A stretch of DNA of 64,000 bases from Certhia americana (Eukaryota > Chordata > Aves > Passeriformes > Certhiidae). Positions 1 through 30,239 of the stretch are shown piece after piece. The stretch is taken from positions 6,836,409 through 6,900,408 of the forward strand of contig JAGMWU010000028.1 in the NCBI GenBank assembly GCA_018697195.1, written 5' to 3'. Under the pieces are notes generated by a model. The model saw nothing but the letters and a program-made list of their open reading frames with translations, did not search any database and was not told where the DNA came from. Every line of letters starts with the position of its first letter. The stretch's first letter is position 1. A program made the position numbers and the translations under genes.

Positions 1-28
1 GGATGTGACAGCCCCATCACTTCCCCAG

Positions 29-19938
<19,910 letters not shown>

Positions 19939-21316
19939 GGTTCAGCAAGATGGGAGCCAGGCCCTGGGTGAGTGCGAAGCCCTGGAGCTGGCTGGGGGCC
20001 AAGGGCAGAGCAGGAGCCCCAGCAGCACTCAGGCAGGGGGCTGCCCTCACCAAGGTTTGCCTGGCCATGGAGGGCCAGGGAGATCTCAGTGTTGGGGGAG
20101 CTGTTGTTGCCTGAGGCTCACAGAGATGATGCAGGAGGGATGCTCAGCATCCCACCCCGTGTGGTTTGTCCACTCTTGGACAGATGGCACCACTGGAGAC
20201 CCCAGGATGCCATCCCATGAGGGTCCCAATTGGGTGAGGGAAGGATAGTCAAGAACTTCGAGGAGGCTCCTGCTGTGCCCTGGGCCATGGTTGCCCTATG
20301 CCAGGAGGATCCAATGCTGATTCCATCTGGGTTTGTTGGCCAGTGAGTGCACAGGTGGAGCTGAGCCAGCATCCTCATGGGGCCTTTCCCACTTTGATCC
20401 TCAGCCAATCCCCATGTCCATACACCACGTGCTGGCTGCCTTCCAGGACAAGAGCCCAGCCTGTGCCTGTTCCTCGGCCCAGACCCACAGACTGTCACTG
20501 CTGTGGACCGACAGGATCTGTCCCTCCTGCTTGTGCACCCCCTGCTTCCCCCGGCTCCCATGGCTCCCGCCGTGGCCTGTCCCCCACTTCTCCTGCGCTG
20601 GCTGGGCCATGGATGTGCTCCGGATGCTGTCCTGGCATGGTGCAATCTGGGGAGCAGCACAGACATCCCCAAAGTGTCTACGATGTTTGGAAGCCTCTCT
20701 CCTGCCTGGTTCATGTTGCCAATCTGCCATGGGGCTGCACTGACTCACCCAAGCCCTGGGCGTCAGGGATGCTGCTTGCCCACAGGACTTGAAGCCAAGG
20801 AAGATTCAGGCTCATGAAGATCCTCCCTCCAGGGTGGCCGGGCAAGGAGCTGCCCTTGGGGGGGCCAGGGCAGTGCCAGGGCTCGTGCTGGGTGGAATGA
20901 AGGGGGCCCATTGTGAGGTGAGGAGGGCAGTGTCTGCTCAGGGCTGGGCAGGCAAGGTGCTGATTTTGGTGCTGTCAGGTGCCCTGTACAGGGGGTCTGT
21001 GCCTGGCGCTGCCCCACACGGCTCACAGGGATGGTGCCCGGGAGAGGGGACCCTCCTTGGGTGCCTGGGGAGACAACAGGAGCCCCCTCCGCCCCTGGGA
21101 CATGCCCACCCTTCCCCTTCGGGTGCAGAGGAGATGCTCTCCTCCTGCCTCCTGGCATGGGTCTATCCAGGAGGCTCTTAACTCTTCCCATTTCTTCCCC
21201 GTAGGGTAGGATCTCTTCATCTCCTCATGCCACGTTTGCCTTGTGTGGCCCCTATTTCTGATGTGATATTTATTGATGGCTGGAATGACCTTATACTTAT
21301 CATGTGCTGTCTGAAA

Positions 21317-21324
21317 GTGCAATA
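21317..21324 (+). promoter_or_regulatory. candidate miR-25/32/92/363 target site
   Basis: GTGCAATA is a full 8-mer seed match for this microRNA family, in the AT-rich tail of the PPFIA4 3' UTR, about 60 bp before the proximal ATTAAA. Function is inferred from the seed match and position only. Confidence 0.3.
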
Positions 21325-21380
21325 TCTGAGAGACTCTACAGTCACAACGTCTTTTTGGTGTATCATTTGCCTAACACAGT

Positions 21381-21386
21381 ATTAAA
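21381..21386 (+). terminator. PPFIA4: alternative poly(A) signal ATTAAA of PPFIA4
   Basis: This is the common variant hexamer, followed by a T-rich stretch (about 21390-21400) that could serve as the downstream element. It would give a 3' UTR about 125 nt shorter than the distal signal. Confidence 0.4.
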
Positions 21387-21510
21387 TATTTTTTTAATTT
21401 GAAGAGTCAGTGAACCCTTTCTATTGATGCCCTATTTCTTTCATCATATTATTGGTACTGCATGGACTCCAAACCCTGGATCGGGTCAGGAAAGGATGTA
21501 TGTGTGTTCC

Positions 21511-21516
21511 AATAAA
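21511..21516 (+). terminator. PPFIA4: poly(A) signal AATAAA of PPFIA4
   Basis: Canonical hexamer with a GT-rich stretch just upstream and a TTTGAACCTTCTTTGT-type T/G-rich region 20-40 nt downstream. It is the last such signal before the convergent MYOG 3' end. Confidence 0.7.
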
Positions 21517-21805
21517 CAGGATTTTAAAACAGTGCTGGCTTTGAACCTTCTTTGTAGAGCCCAGATTAAAAATCTTAATCTCTAGCTCCCTCAAGATCTT
21601 TGGGGTACAAGGCTGAACCCTAGCTAAATACCAGTGAAATCACTGGTTGGTGTAGGGCTGATTGAAGTGTGGCACATCCCGTTCCCAGCTGAGCGACTGT
21701 GCTAAGGTAAAGCTGGATTTATGAAAATCTCCAACCTGGATTTGGGGATTGTGGAACTGGGGAGACCTACACAGGGCAAGACAACAGTAAAGGAAAGCCC
21801 AAGCT

Positions 21806-22291
21806 GTCCAAACAAGAATGCTTTTATTTAAAAAAAAATCCAAATAAGTTAGCAAAAATAATAATTAAAAAAACCCTAAATGGCAACTTCACACAGCGTT
21901 CAGTAGAAAAGACAGGTGGGCTCCAGATCGGCACCAACAGACACCGGCCGGAGAGAGACTTTGGTCAAGGAGCATCTGGAAAACTCAGCAAAGCGAACCC
22001 AGCACACACATTGGCCCCAAACCTGCCCATCCCTGGCTGGACAGCAGAACAGGGCCTGGCCCTGGGAAACTCCTCCAGGACCTGCAGCCACTGTGGTGCT
22101 GCCCAATCCCACCTCTGCCTGTTCTTCCAGCCCGACAGGAGTGCTCCGCAAGGAGTGGGAAGGGAGCCAAGGGGTGTCAGCCATGCAGCCCGTGACACTG
22201 GAGGGGTGGAGGTGATTCCAGTGGCTGGACTTTCTGGCATCTCATTCCCACCCCATTACCATCTCAAGGAGCCACCGGGGTTTGCGCCAGC
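21806..22291 (-). other. MYOG: MYOG 3' UTR
   Basis: About 490 nt from the stop codon to the predicted cleavage point downstream of the minus-strand AATAAA. It ends in an AT-rich block (21815-21880). No repeat is seen in it. Confidence 0.7.
21823..21828 (-). terminator. MYOG: poly(A) signal AATAAA of MYOG
   Basis: TTTATT on the plus strand reads AATAAA on the minus strand, about 460 nt past the MYOG stop. A GT/T-rich minus-strand stretch follows. It lies about 300 bp from the PPFIA4 signal on the opposite strand. Confidence 0.75.
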
Positions 22292-22413
22292 TCAGTTTTG
22301 ACCCCGCTCCTCTGGGAACGTCACAGCCACGTCCTCCACAGCAATGCTCTCGACGATGGAAGACAGAGAGTGCAGGTTGTGCTCCTCGGCTGCCTCATCG
22401 GCCAGGAGGTGAT
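22292..22413 (-). CDS. MYOG: MYOG exon 3 coding part
   Basis: 122 nt after a gtcccccccag acceptor. It completes the Asp codon and encodes [20 protein letters not shown] then [19 protein letters not shown], with stop TGA at 22294-22292. Confidence 0.97.
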
Positions 22414-25400
22414 CTGGGGGGACAGAGGGCTGAGGACACTGCTGGGAATGGGGACTATGTGCTTGAGATGGCTCCTGGTTGTGCTCAGGGGGATGTAGGT
22501 TAGTGGTGAACATGGCTGAGGGTTGGACTTGATGATCTTTTGCACCTGTAACAATTTGTTGATTCTTTTCTATGATTCTATGACCCCATGATCATGGTCA
22601 AAGAGACCTAGTGCTGCTGGCCCCCACCCTGGGGAAGGATGAGAGAGCAACAGGGAGTGGAACTTATGGACCCTTTATATATTTTAATCTCCACTGGAAA
22701 ATGAGATTTAAGTTTCTGCCTTCTGGGGAAAATAACAGGTGGATTTGGCAGGGGTGGGTATAATGGTAAGCATAGAAAAAAAGATCAGCAGCTGCAGAGG
22801 GGGTGTAGGGAGGGAAGGGGGGCTGGGGCAGTGATGCATGGTAGCTATGCCCTGCCATGACCAGCAACACAGACAGCAAAGCTAAACCAAGGGATGGCAA
22901 CAGATGAAACCCTTGCTGGGGATGAAGGCACCAGAGCCCCAGGCTGGTGCAGCCCGATTTCTCTGCTCCCAGGGTTTGGTATTTTGGTGAAATCAGGGCT
23001 GGGAGAACTCTGAATTACTGAGCATTGAGCCAAGGAGGTGCTGTAGGATTTCTGAGCTCATCACTCTGCAGCAGCAGGGTAGGGAGAGAAGGACAAGGTT
23101 CCTTCTGTCCTTTGCTCCAAGCATCTCCTGCCCGGTGGGGAGGGTTTGGCTTAGTGATGCTCGGCTCCGGAGCTGCAGTGTCCCTGCTGTTCCCACTCAC
23201 TGCAGAGCCCAGCGAGGCCGTGGGATGCCCCAGGGAGGCAAGGAAGGCATTACCTGCAGGGTTGGTCCCGAACTCCAGCTGGCTGCTCCACTCGGGGCTG
23301 CAGGAGGAGCTGCCGGACCCGCAGTCGCTGGCTGCCTGCAGGAGTAATCATGTGTCACCTCCTCTGGCACAGCCAAACCCCACCAGCATCCCCCAAAATA
23401 CCCTGGGGGCCCATCACACAGCACAACACCCCTGTGGAGGGGGGCACGTCCCTCCCCACCAACAGCACGCAGGGTCGCCAGGACCCTTCCTTCAGGGCCA
23501 AGGCTTCCTTAAGGCTGAAAAACCTCTTTTTTTGGGGTCACTGGCCACAGAGAAATGGGGCTCCCTGCTCAATGCAGGTAAAAAGATGTCTCTTTCCCCA
23601 CTGATTATGAAAAAGGGCTGGAGATGAACAAATGTCCTTGGGCAAAACACCTTTTTGCTGAGAATCACCTAACCAGACTTGTAAAAAATGCTACACAGGC
23701 TGGATGCCCTCAGGCCATCCCGGGAGCAGGGATTGGGAAAAGCTTCTGGGAGTTTGATTTGTGGATTTGGGGTTGAGTGGTTATTTTGGAGTAAAGAGCT
23801 GACAGCATGAAAAATAAGAGCATTATTCAGCACAGCTCAGAATTCATTTTTTGGAGTGTGTCTTTATCTGGGAGTGGGTATCTGCTCAGGGAAAACCCCA
23901 AATATGATCTATATGGGCAACCCCATGGACCCAACTCCGTAGCAGACTAGAATGGCACTTTGGCTCTACAAGCTCATGGCAGCATGGGATAATTAATTAA
24001 CACATGGACTTATTTTCCATTAAAGGAGGAAATTCTTATGATCTTTTTGCCCTCCAGATATTGGCTTTTACATCAACATGCGAACCCCTGGCTACACCTG
24101 GGAGAAGGGGCAGCTCAGAACAGAAGTGACGAAGGGGTAGCTCAGTACAGTTTTGGGGACACTTGCAAATCCAAGTGGATTCTGGGAAGTTGAAATTGCA
24201 TTCTGGTATCCAAGTGGATTCTGGCATTAAAGTGGATACTGGGAAGTCACACAAATATGTAGGATGGAGCCTAAATACTTTTTCATTCCTTTATTCAGCA
24301 TTAAATTGCACTATCTGGATACCTACTGGTTTGGCCCTTAAATCCCTGAGTCTGGAAGGAGATGTGAGATTCCCTCTTCTGGGCCTCTGATAAAGTCCTG
24401 TATCTGTATCTGTACCTGTATCTGTGTCTGTATCTGTAGCTGAATCTGTGTCTGTATCTATCCATATGTGTATTTGTATCCCTATTTGTATTCATATCTG
24501 TATCTATCTACACCTCTATCTATATCTCCATATATCTGTATGTCATATCCATATCTACATTACCTATTTCTTTATCATCCTTAGCTACGTTATCTATATC
24601 TCCATAATCTGTATCTATAGATATACCTGTATCTCATTTATATAATATATATCTATAAATAATCTATATAATCTTTATCACTGTCAATATTATATATGGA
24701 TATATTTATATACTCTATCTCTATAATTTGTATCTATCTCTGTACCTATCATATCCATATCAATTTCACCTCTGATTTATCTATATGATCTCTAGATCTA
24801 TAGAAACCATAGCATCAATGCCTATACTAGTACATACCTCTACATCTATTTCATCTGTATCGATCATCTCTCCTTACACCTGTAGCTGCAGTTTCAGCTC
24901 TCTCTGTGCATTCCCAGATCCAAACCTCAGAGCAGCAGGGAAGCACATACCCAGCCATCCACAGGAACCAAGGGGCAGATGAAAATACCTCTCAAAAACA
25001 TGGTTAAATGACCAAACTCTTGTGGACTGACAGGTCCTGGCTCTCTGGGGGCAGTGGCAGGACACAACTACTGAGTGTCCTCAGCCAGTGCCCAAATCGG
25101 CCCCTTCGGTCCCAGAAACCAGAGGTGTCCCTGTGCCACCCCTCTCATCCCTTCCTCTGCCTGAGTGAGCAGGGAGCGTTAATTTTATTTTATATTTTAT
25201 GCTTTATATATTTTTATATTTCATAGTTTTATTTCTATTTTTGTATTTAGTATTAATTTAGTAATTTAATTTAGTAGTTTTGTATTAATATTAGTATAGT
25301 ATAGTATAGTATATTAATGCTATGTTATATTTTCATTCTATGTTATTTATTTCATTTTCACCATTCCCACTCCTCCCCAGCCCATGCCCATGTGCTCATG

Positions 25401-26728
25401 CACAGCCTCACATGCACGGCCCCAGTGCACCCATTCACAGGGACAGAGTGGCAGTGGCCTCTGTCCCACAGGCATGTGAGCACTCAGCAGGGCTGGATCA
25501 TTGTCTCCGTGCCCCCATGCAGGACACACTCACACATCCACCAGTGTCCCAAGATGGCAGTGTCTGCCTCGCCCCAGAGCTGGGGTCCTGTTCCCCCCCC
25601 AGCAGGACCAGTGCCCCAGAGCTTCTGCAGTGCCTCTGCTTGGGGTTACCCCCAAAGGGCATCACCCCCAAAGAGCAATGTCCCCATAGAGAATTACTCC
25701 TCTATGGCATCACCCCCAAAAGGCCTTCACCCTGAAATGGTATCAACCCTTTAAAGCATCATCCCATAGAGCGTCACTTGCATCGAATGGACACCCCAAA
25801 ATGACATCACCCCCACAGAATGTCATTCCTATATGGCATCAACCCCATAGAGTGTCACCCCCATGGGGCATAACCTCCATAGGGCATTGTCCCCATAGAG
25901 CATCTCTGCTATAAAACAGTACCCCAAAATGACCCCACATCAGGCATCATCCCGATAGAGCATCACCCCTAAAAGGCATCCCCCTACAGAGCATCGTCCC
26001 ATAGAGNNNNNNNNNNGCATCACCCCTAAAAGGCATCCCCCTACAGAGCATCGTCCCATAGAGTATCACCCCACAGAGCATTGTCCCCACAGACATCAGT
26101 CCCATATGGCCCTTCTCCCACGGAGTGTCACTCCGAAATGGCATCACTCCCATAGAGCGTCACCCCCATATGCATCACCCCATGGGTCAACACTCCCCTC
26201 AGCTGTTCCCAGCCCAGGCCAGGGACCCTGGGGACAGTCGGGGGCACTCACGGCGGGCTGGGGCACGCTGGGCCGGAAGCGCAGGTCCCGCTGGTCCCGC
26301 TCTTGCTGGTTGAGGGAGCTGAGCAGGCTCTGGAGCCGCTCGATGTACTGGATGGCGCTGCGCAGGATCTCCACCTTGGGCAGCCGCTGATTGGGGTTCA
26401 GGAGGGTGCTGCGCTTCAGAGCTTCGAACGCCTCGTTCACCTTCTTGAGCCGCCGCTTCTCCCGCAGTGTGGCCGCTCGCCGCCGGTCCATGGACACCGA
26501 TTTCCTCTTGCACACCTTGCAGGCCCAGGGCAGGCACTGCCCGGGACAGTGCTCGGCCAGCGCCTCCTTGTCCTCCAGACCCACCCGGCTCTCGGCACAC
26601 AGGGCCACCTCGGTGCGCTCAGGGAACGCTGCGGGCTCGTAGGTCTGCAAGCGGGAGCCCAGAAAGTTTTCCCCATCGTAAAACCTCTGCTCCGGGAAGA
26701 AGTACGGGTTGGTCTCGAACAGCTCCAT
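22292..26728 (-). CDS. MYOG: MYOG (myogenin), complete, 3 coding exons
   Basis: Myogenin is the muscle bHLH transcription factor that, with E-protein partners and MEF2, drives myoblast terminal differentiation. The joined exons give 226 aa (the human protein is 224). Residues 61-75 carry the Cys/His-rich motif with the Pbx-contact Trp68 ([16 protein letters not shown]). Residues 81-137 are the bHLH; the basic region has the myogenic Ala86-Thr87 pair in [12 protein letters not shown], and Thr87 is the known phosphorylation site. The C-terminus ([18 protein letters not shown]) is the conserved helix III and activation tail. I chose [10 protein letters not shown] at 26728 as the start because the in-frame ATG at 26800 overlaps the TATA-like box. 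Introns are 23336-26251 and 22414-23253. Confidence 0.97.
22500..22592 (+). mobile_element. CR1 LINE, 3' remnant in MYOG intron 2
   Basis: GGTTGGACTTGATGATCTTT then TTTTCTATGATTCTATGACC. It is antisense to MYOG and close to the exon 3 acceptor (22414). Confidence 0.75.
23254..23335 (-). CDS. MYOG: MYOG exon 2
   Basis: 82 nt after a ctcctgcag acceptor, ending gcag|gtaatg in phase 1. It encodes [20 protein letters not shown] and EFGTNPA, the Ser-rich part of the C-terminal half, like the SxSCSPEW stretch of other myogenins. Confidence 0.95.
24171..24246. repeat. short degenerate tandem repeat (aagtggattctggga)
   Basis: Three to four imperfect copies of a 15-25 bp unit containing AAGTGGATTCTGG in MYOG intron 1. 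Confidence 0.6.
24396..24890. repeat. decayed TATCTG hexamer array
   Basis: About 500 bp built from TATCTG/TATCTA/CATATC variants in MYOG intron 1. The left end (24400-24465) is the most regular. It becomes AT-rich and diverged to the right. On the minus strand it reads as an Arg/Tyr/His repeat, with no coding sense. Confidence 0.85.
25174..25345. repeat. AT-rich low-complexity tract
   Basis: TTTTATATT-type and TAGTATAGTATAG repeats in MYOG intron 1, ending in CATTTTC-type DNA before the minisatellite. Confidence 0.75.
25640..26175. repeat. minisatellite, unit about 16 bp (CATCACCCCCATAGAG)
   Basis: Roughly 30 imperfect copies of a CATC-ACCCC-ATAGAG unit fill the 5' end of MYOG intron 1, almost up to exon 1 (the donor is at 26251). 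The unit is strongly strand-asymmetric (C-rich on plus). It contains the assembly gap. Confidence 0.85.
26007..26016. other. assembly gap (10 N) inside the minisatellite
   Basis: Ten N, probably a placeholder length. The 47 bp on each side (25960-26006 and 26017-26063) are identical, so the gap may hide a contig overlap rather than missing sequence. Confidence 0.9.
26252..26728 (-). CDS. MYOG: MYOG exon 1 coding part (bHLH)
   Basis: 477 nt, 159 codons, from [10 protein letters not shown] to RPSVPQPA. The minus-strand donor is gcc|gtgagt at 26251-26246. It carries the Cys/His box and the entire bHLH domain, as in other vertebrates. Confidence 0.97.
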
Positions 26729-26774
26729 GGGCGGCTCGGGGACGTGTACGTGGCTCAGGGATGGCTGCTCTCTC
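26729..26774 (-). other. MYOG: MYOG 5' UTR (approximate start)
   Basis: The transcription start is placed about 25-30 bp downstream of the TATA-like box at 26805-26800, giving a leader of about 45 nt, close to the short leader known for mammalian myogenin. The exact start is inferred. Confidence 0.5.
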
Positions 26775-26783
26775 TCCCCGCGC

Positions 26784-26789
26784 CAACTG
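26784..26789 (-). promoter_or_regulatory. MYOG: MYOG promoter E-box CAGTTG
   Basis: CAGTTGGCG on the minus strand just downstream of the TATA-like box. The same E-box in the same place binds MyoD/E-protein dimers in the mouse myogenin promoter. Confidence 0.75.
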
Positions 26790-26799
26790 CTTGGTGCCA

Positions 26800-26805
26800 T
26801 TTAAA
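26800..26805 (-). promoter_or_regulatory. MYOG: MYOG TATA-like box TTTAAA
   Basis: The minus strand reads GGTTTAAATGGCACC, which as I recall matches the mouse myogenin TATA region essentially base for base. The ATG inside it is therefore promoter sequence, not a start codon. Confidence 0.75.
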
Positions 26806-26832
26806 CCCCGGTGCTGACATTAAATCACAGAG

Positions 26833-26842
26833 ATAAATATAG
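26833..26842 (-). promoter_or_regulatory. MYOG: MYOG MEF2 site
   Basis: CTATATTTAT followed by CTCT on the minus strand, about 30 bp upstream of the TATA-like box. This is the MEF2 site known to be needed for myogenin expression in mouse limb and somite. Confidence 0.75.
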
Positions 26843-26853
26843 AAAACCCAAAG

Positions 26854-26862
26854 GAAACCTGA
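26854..26862 (-). promoter_or_regulatory. MYOG: MYOG MEF3 (SIX) site
   Basis: TCAGGTTTC on the minus strand, an exact match to the MEF3 motif bound by SIX1/SIX4 in the mouse myogenin promoter, about 10 bp upstream of the MEF2 site. Confidence 0.75.
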
Positions 26863-29800
26863 GCCCACCCTAAGCTGCTGCTTCACATCAAAACTTGTCT
26901 GTCTGATTCTATGTGCTCTCCCTACAAGGATTACAGTGCCTGGCCCGACAGGGCTGGGGGGGCTGGCACGGTGGAGGGGCTGCTCGGCTGGACCCGAACA
27001 AGGGCTTTGTGTGAGCCCCGAGGTGCCACTGGGGACAGCGGGTGGCTGCCAGCTCCCCCCAGCATTCCTGCATCATCTGGTCCCTTCAGTTACAGCTGGG
27101 TTGGAGGAGCCATGGTGGCCTCGTGGCCAGTCTGCCTGACCAGGGCACTCCCATCCCTTCACGCTGCCCCCCAGGATCCCTCAACATCCCAAATCTGTGC
27201 CTTCTCTGTGCTGGAACCCAACACCAGCACAGCATCATCCCCTTCACAGTCCTTCCCACCTCCTGATCCCTCTCTGCCCCATATTCCCTATGACCCCATC
27301 CTGTCTGTACATGTTACACTGATCCCACTTCTACTGAAGCCTCGGGGAAGGCTGGGAATCCATCCCTGAGCCCTGGGAGGGATATCCCAATGCAGGGAGC
27401 ACCCCGGGCTCCAGTCCCATCCCTGTGGATGCCTGTCTCCATGCTCGTGAGCCCCAGTTGCAGCTGCTGTGTCTGCTGCCTGTCCCACAGGAATAGAGCA
27501 GGCAGGAGCAGGCAGGACAACCTTTCCTCTGCCTTGGACTTCCTGAAGGTGCCCATCCAAGTCCGTTATCACATTTTTGTCACAATATCCACGTTCGTGG
27601 CTGCTTCCACCTCCTAAACCCAAAGGACACCTTCTCCCACATGTCTCCAGGTTTCAGCAGAGCCAGGCTGGGCTCAACCGTCTCCCAGCCGGTACTGCCT
27701 CATCCCACCTGCTCTCTTGTGCTGGCCTCTATACCTGTGGATAAACAAAGCCCCAGATGCCATCCTGATGCAAGCCTCTCCCAGAAAAGACACATTGCTC
27801 ACACATTCCTGATAGGGAAACTGAGGCACAACCAGCAGCAGCAGTTGTGTGATTTTAACACAACTTCCCTTCCCTGCTGACTCAAATGGCTTGGGTACAT
27901 CTTTCCAGCTTTGTCGTTATTTCAGAGAGGATATTTTCTTCCATCTGGAACATCAGAAACCATCTCCCATCTCCTCCTATTCCTGCTCCAGGCCAGATTC
28001 CAGCTGAGGGATCGGTCAGTGGAAAGAATGTCAGCAAAGTGCAGGGCCAACCCTGCTGGGATTTTCCTTCCCCAGATACCCCCTTCTCAGAGATGCTGTG
28101 CTGTGGCACATTCCCTGTGCCCACTCTCAGCACCCTTGCTCACTTGGGATTGATTTCTGGCCTTGTTGGAACCTGTCATGATGTTGTTGTGATTTCTTTA
28201 AGGCCAGGAGCTTTCTAACATCTCCTCACCCCAATTCCTACTCTCCCAGGATCCCAGCCCTGCAGATCTGCTGTCCTCATGGTTTTAGCATCTATCAAAG
28301 CCTGCTCTAAGGAAAGTAGAACATGCAGCCTTGAGTTTCACCCTCAGCACAGCCCCTGTGCTCCCCACTGTCAGTCAAATTCCAAAATACTCAAGAAGGA
28401 AAGAAATCAGAGCATCAGATTGGCCCTTGCTTAAAGAAAAAGCACTAAAAGTGTTGGGAAGAGACAGGATTCATCCCTCAGGTGTGCAGAGGTGCCCATG
28501 GCAGGAGTGGAGTCTTTAGGAGTGGATAACCTGAGCCTGAGGTCTTCATGTCAGCCCCACACCATCACATGAAGCAGTTGTGTCAGTCATGGGGATCTTT
28601 ATCAGTGGCACTTGGTAGACATGACCCCAGTGAGCTGCAGCCCCAGTGTGCTGACCCTGTGTGAGAGCTGTCAGGACCACCCTGGTATAAATGGGCTTTT
28701 TGGAATTGCAGAAGCATGTTTGGAGCGTGAGAGACACAATGATGACATAATGGGCTCCACGGGCACATGGCTGATCCACACAGGAGAATGGTCAAACATT
28801 TGTCAGTTCATAAACAGGGGGCAGCAGTGGCTGTGTGTCCCCAGCTGGAGAAATGGGACAAGCCAGCCCCAACAAGCCACCAAGGCCACTGTGTCCCCAT
28901 GGCTGAGAGGGCAGGGGAGACAGAAGGCAGCTCTGAGATGGGGACAAAAGCGCACTCAGTGCCAGCATGTGGTGGGCCCTGGGAAGAGGGATCCCACCGG
29001 CAGCTGCAATTCCCCAGCAGCTGCACTCACTCCAGCTTCATTTGGGGGTCTCATCCAATGATGTGGGAGCAGGGATAATGCTGTGCCCACCCAACTACAG
29101 CTCTGCAGATCCTTCAGCCCCTTCATGCCTTGGATGATCCCTCCTGAACACAGCGGAGGGACACGGTGGGGTCTGGAGTCTGTGGATCCAGCAGGCTCAT
29201 CCCAATGAATATCAAATCAAGGATAATGAATCCCATTGGGAAAGTAGCCACCATCAAGGGAACCTGTGTCTGGGCTACTGGGAAGCGCTCATCATGGCCA
29301 CCCCACCCCACAAAGGCACCTGCTGGGGGACAGGCGAGTGTGGCTTTTCCTGGTCCCGTGGGTGCCCACAGCAGCCGAGGCTGCGCCCCGGGTAATTCGG
29401 AGCTGAGGGGGGATTAGGGCTCTGCTGCCGGCTGTCAGGTTATCCCGTGATGGATGGTGGCGGCTGGGAAGCAACATAAAGCGACGCTGTGTGAGCCCCA
29501 GGCAGAACGTGCTGCAATCCGTCACGGGGTGACCTTTCCCCGGTCGGTGGGGGCCTCGTGGGGACGGCTCACTCCGACACAGCTGGTGGGGAGGGCAGAC
29601 ACGAGCCCAGAGCTAAAAATAACCATCCATTGAGAAAATCCCGGAGAGGAGGATTTGTCCTTGCTCCTCCAGGGCATCTTCCCAAGCCAGTGGCCAGGTC
29701 CATAGAGTGGGTTCACGGAGAGACACCCAGGGGCTGCCTCAGCTGTTTTGCTTTCCCACCACGTCTGTTGGTCTGGATTTGCTGAGTTTTGGGGATACAT

Positions 29801-30239
29801 GTGAGTGTGTTGCAGCCTAGGGAGTGTCCTTCCCAGTGCACAGAGCCTTAACCAGTGCATGTCTCTATTCCCTGCTCAGGGCTGTGACACACGGGTTGCA
29901 CATCCCTCCCTGCTTGGGGCATGGAGCTGTGCCGTGCCCATGCTGGAGAAGCAATGGGGGGGATGGTGCTGGCTGGCTCCCACTGGGAGGGGCTAAAACC
30001 TGGGTTTGGGGGCTGATAAAGACATTTGCACACCCCAAGCAGCATCTACAATCCAGGGTGTCAGGACCATCCCACTGATGGGAAGAAAGGGGGGAAAACC
30101 AGGGCTCAGCAGATATCATCCCTTTGGGATTTCAGCACAAGGAAAGGGGACTCACCAAAATGCCACCCTCCCACTCCCACCGGGCACCCCACCGTCCCAC
30201 ATGCCCTCTCGCTTTCCAGGCTCACTGACATCCCTTCCT

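Larger units (their letters stand above)
19939..21535 (+). other. PPFIA4: PPFIA4 3' UTR
   Basis: About 1.6 kb from the stop to the predicted cleavage point just after AATAAA at 21511-21516. A weaker ATTAAA is at 21381-21386, so two 3' ends are possible. The first 1.2 kb is GC-rich; from about 21190 the base use becomes AT-rich. That tail contains an 8-mer match to the miR-25/92/363 seed at 21317-21324. Confidence 0.7.

Noticed and set aside
25640..26175. CRISPR-like array
   Set aside because: Units are about 16 bp and contiguous without unique spacers, in a vertebrate intron; it is a minisatellite.
26144..26800. Single-exon reading of MYOG with extra N- and C-terminal residues
   Set aside because: The upstream part is promoter and the downstream part runs into intron 1. 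The splice donor at 26251 and exons 2-3 restore the known protein.
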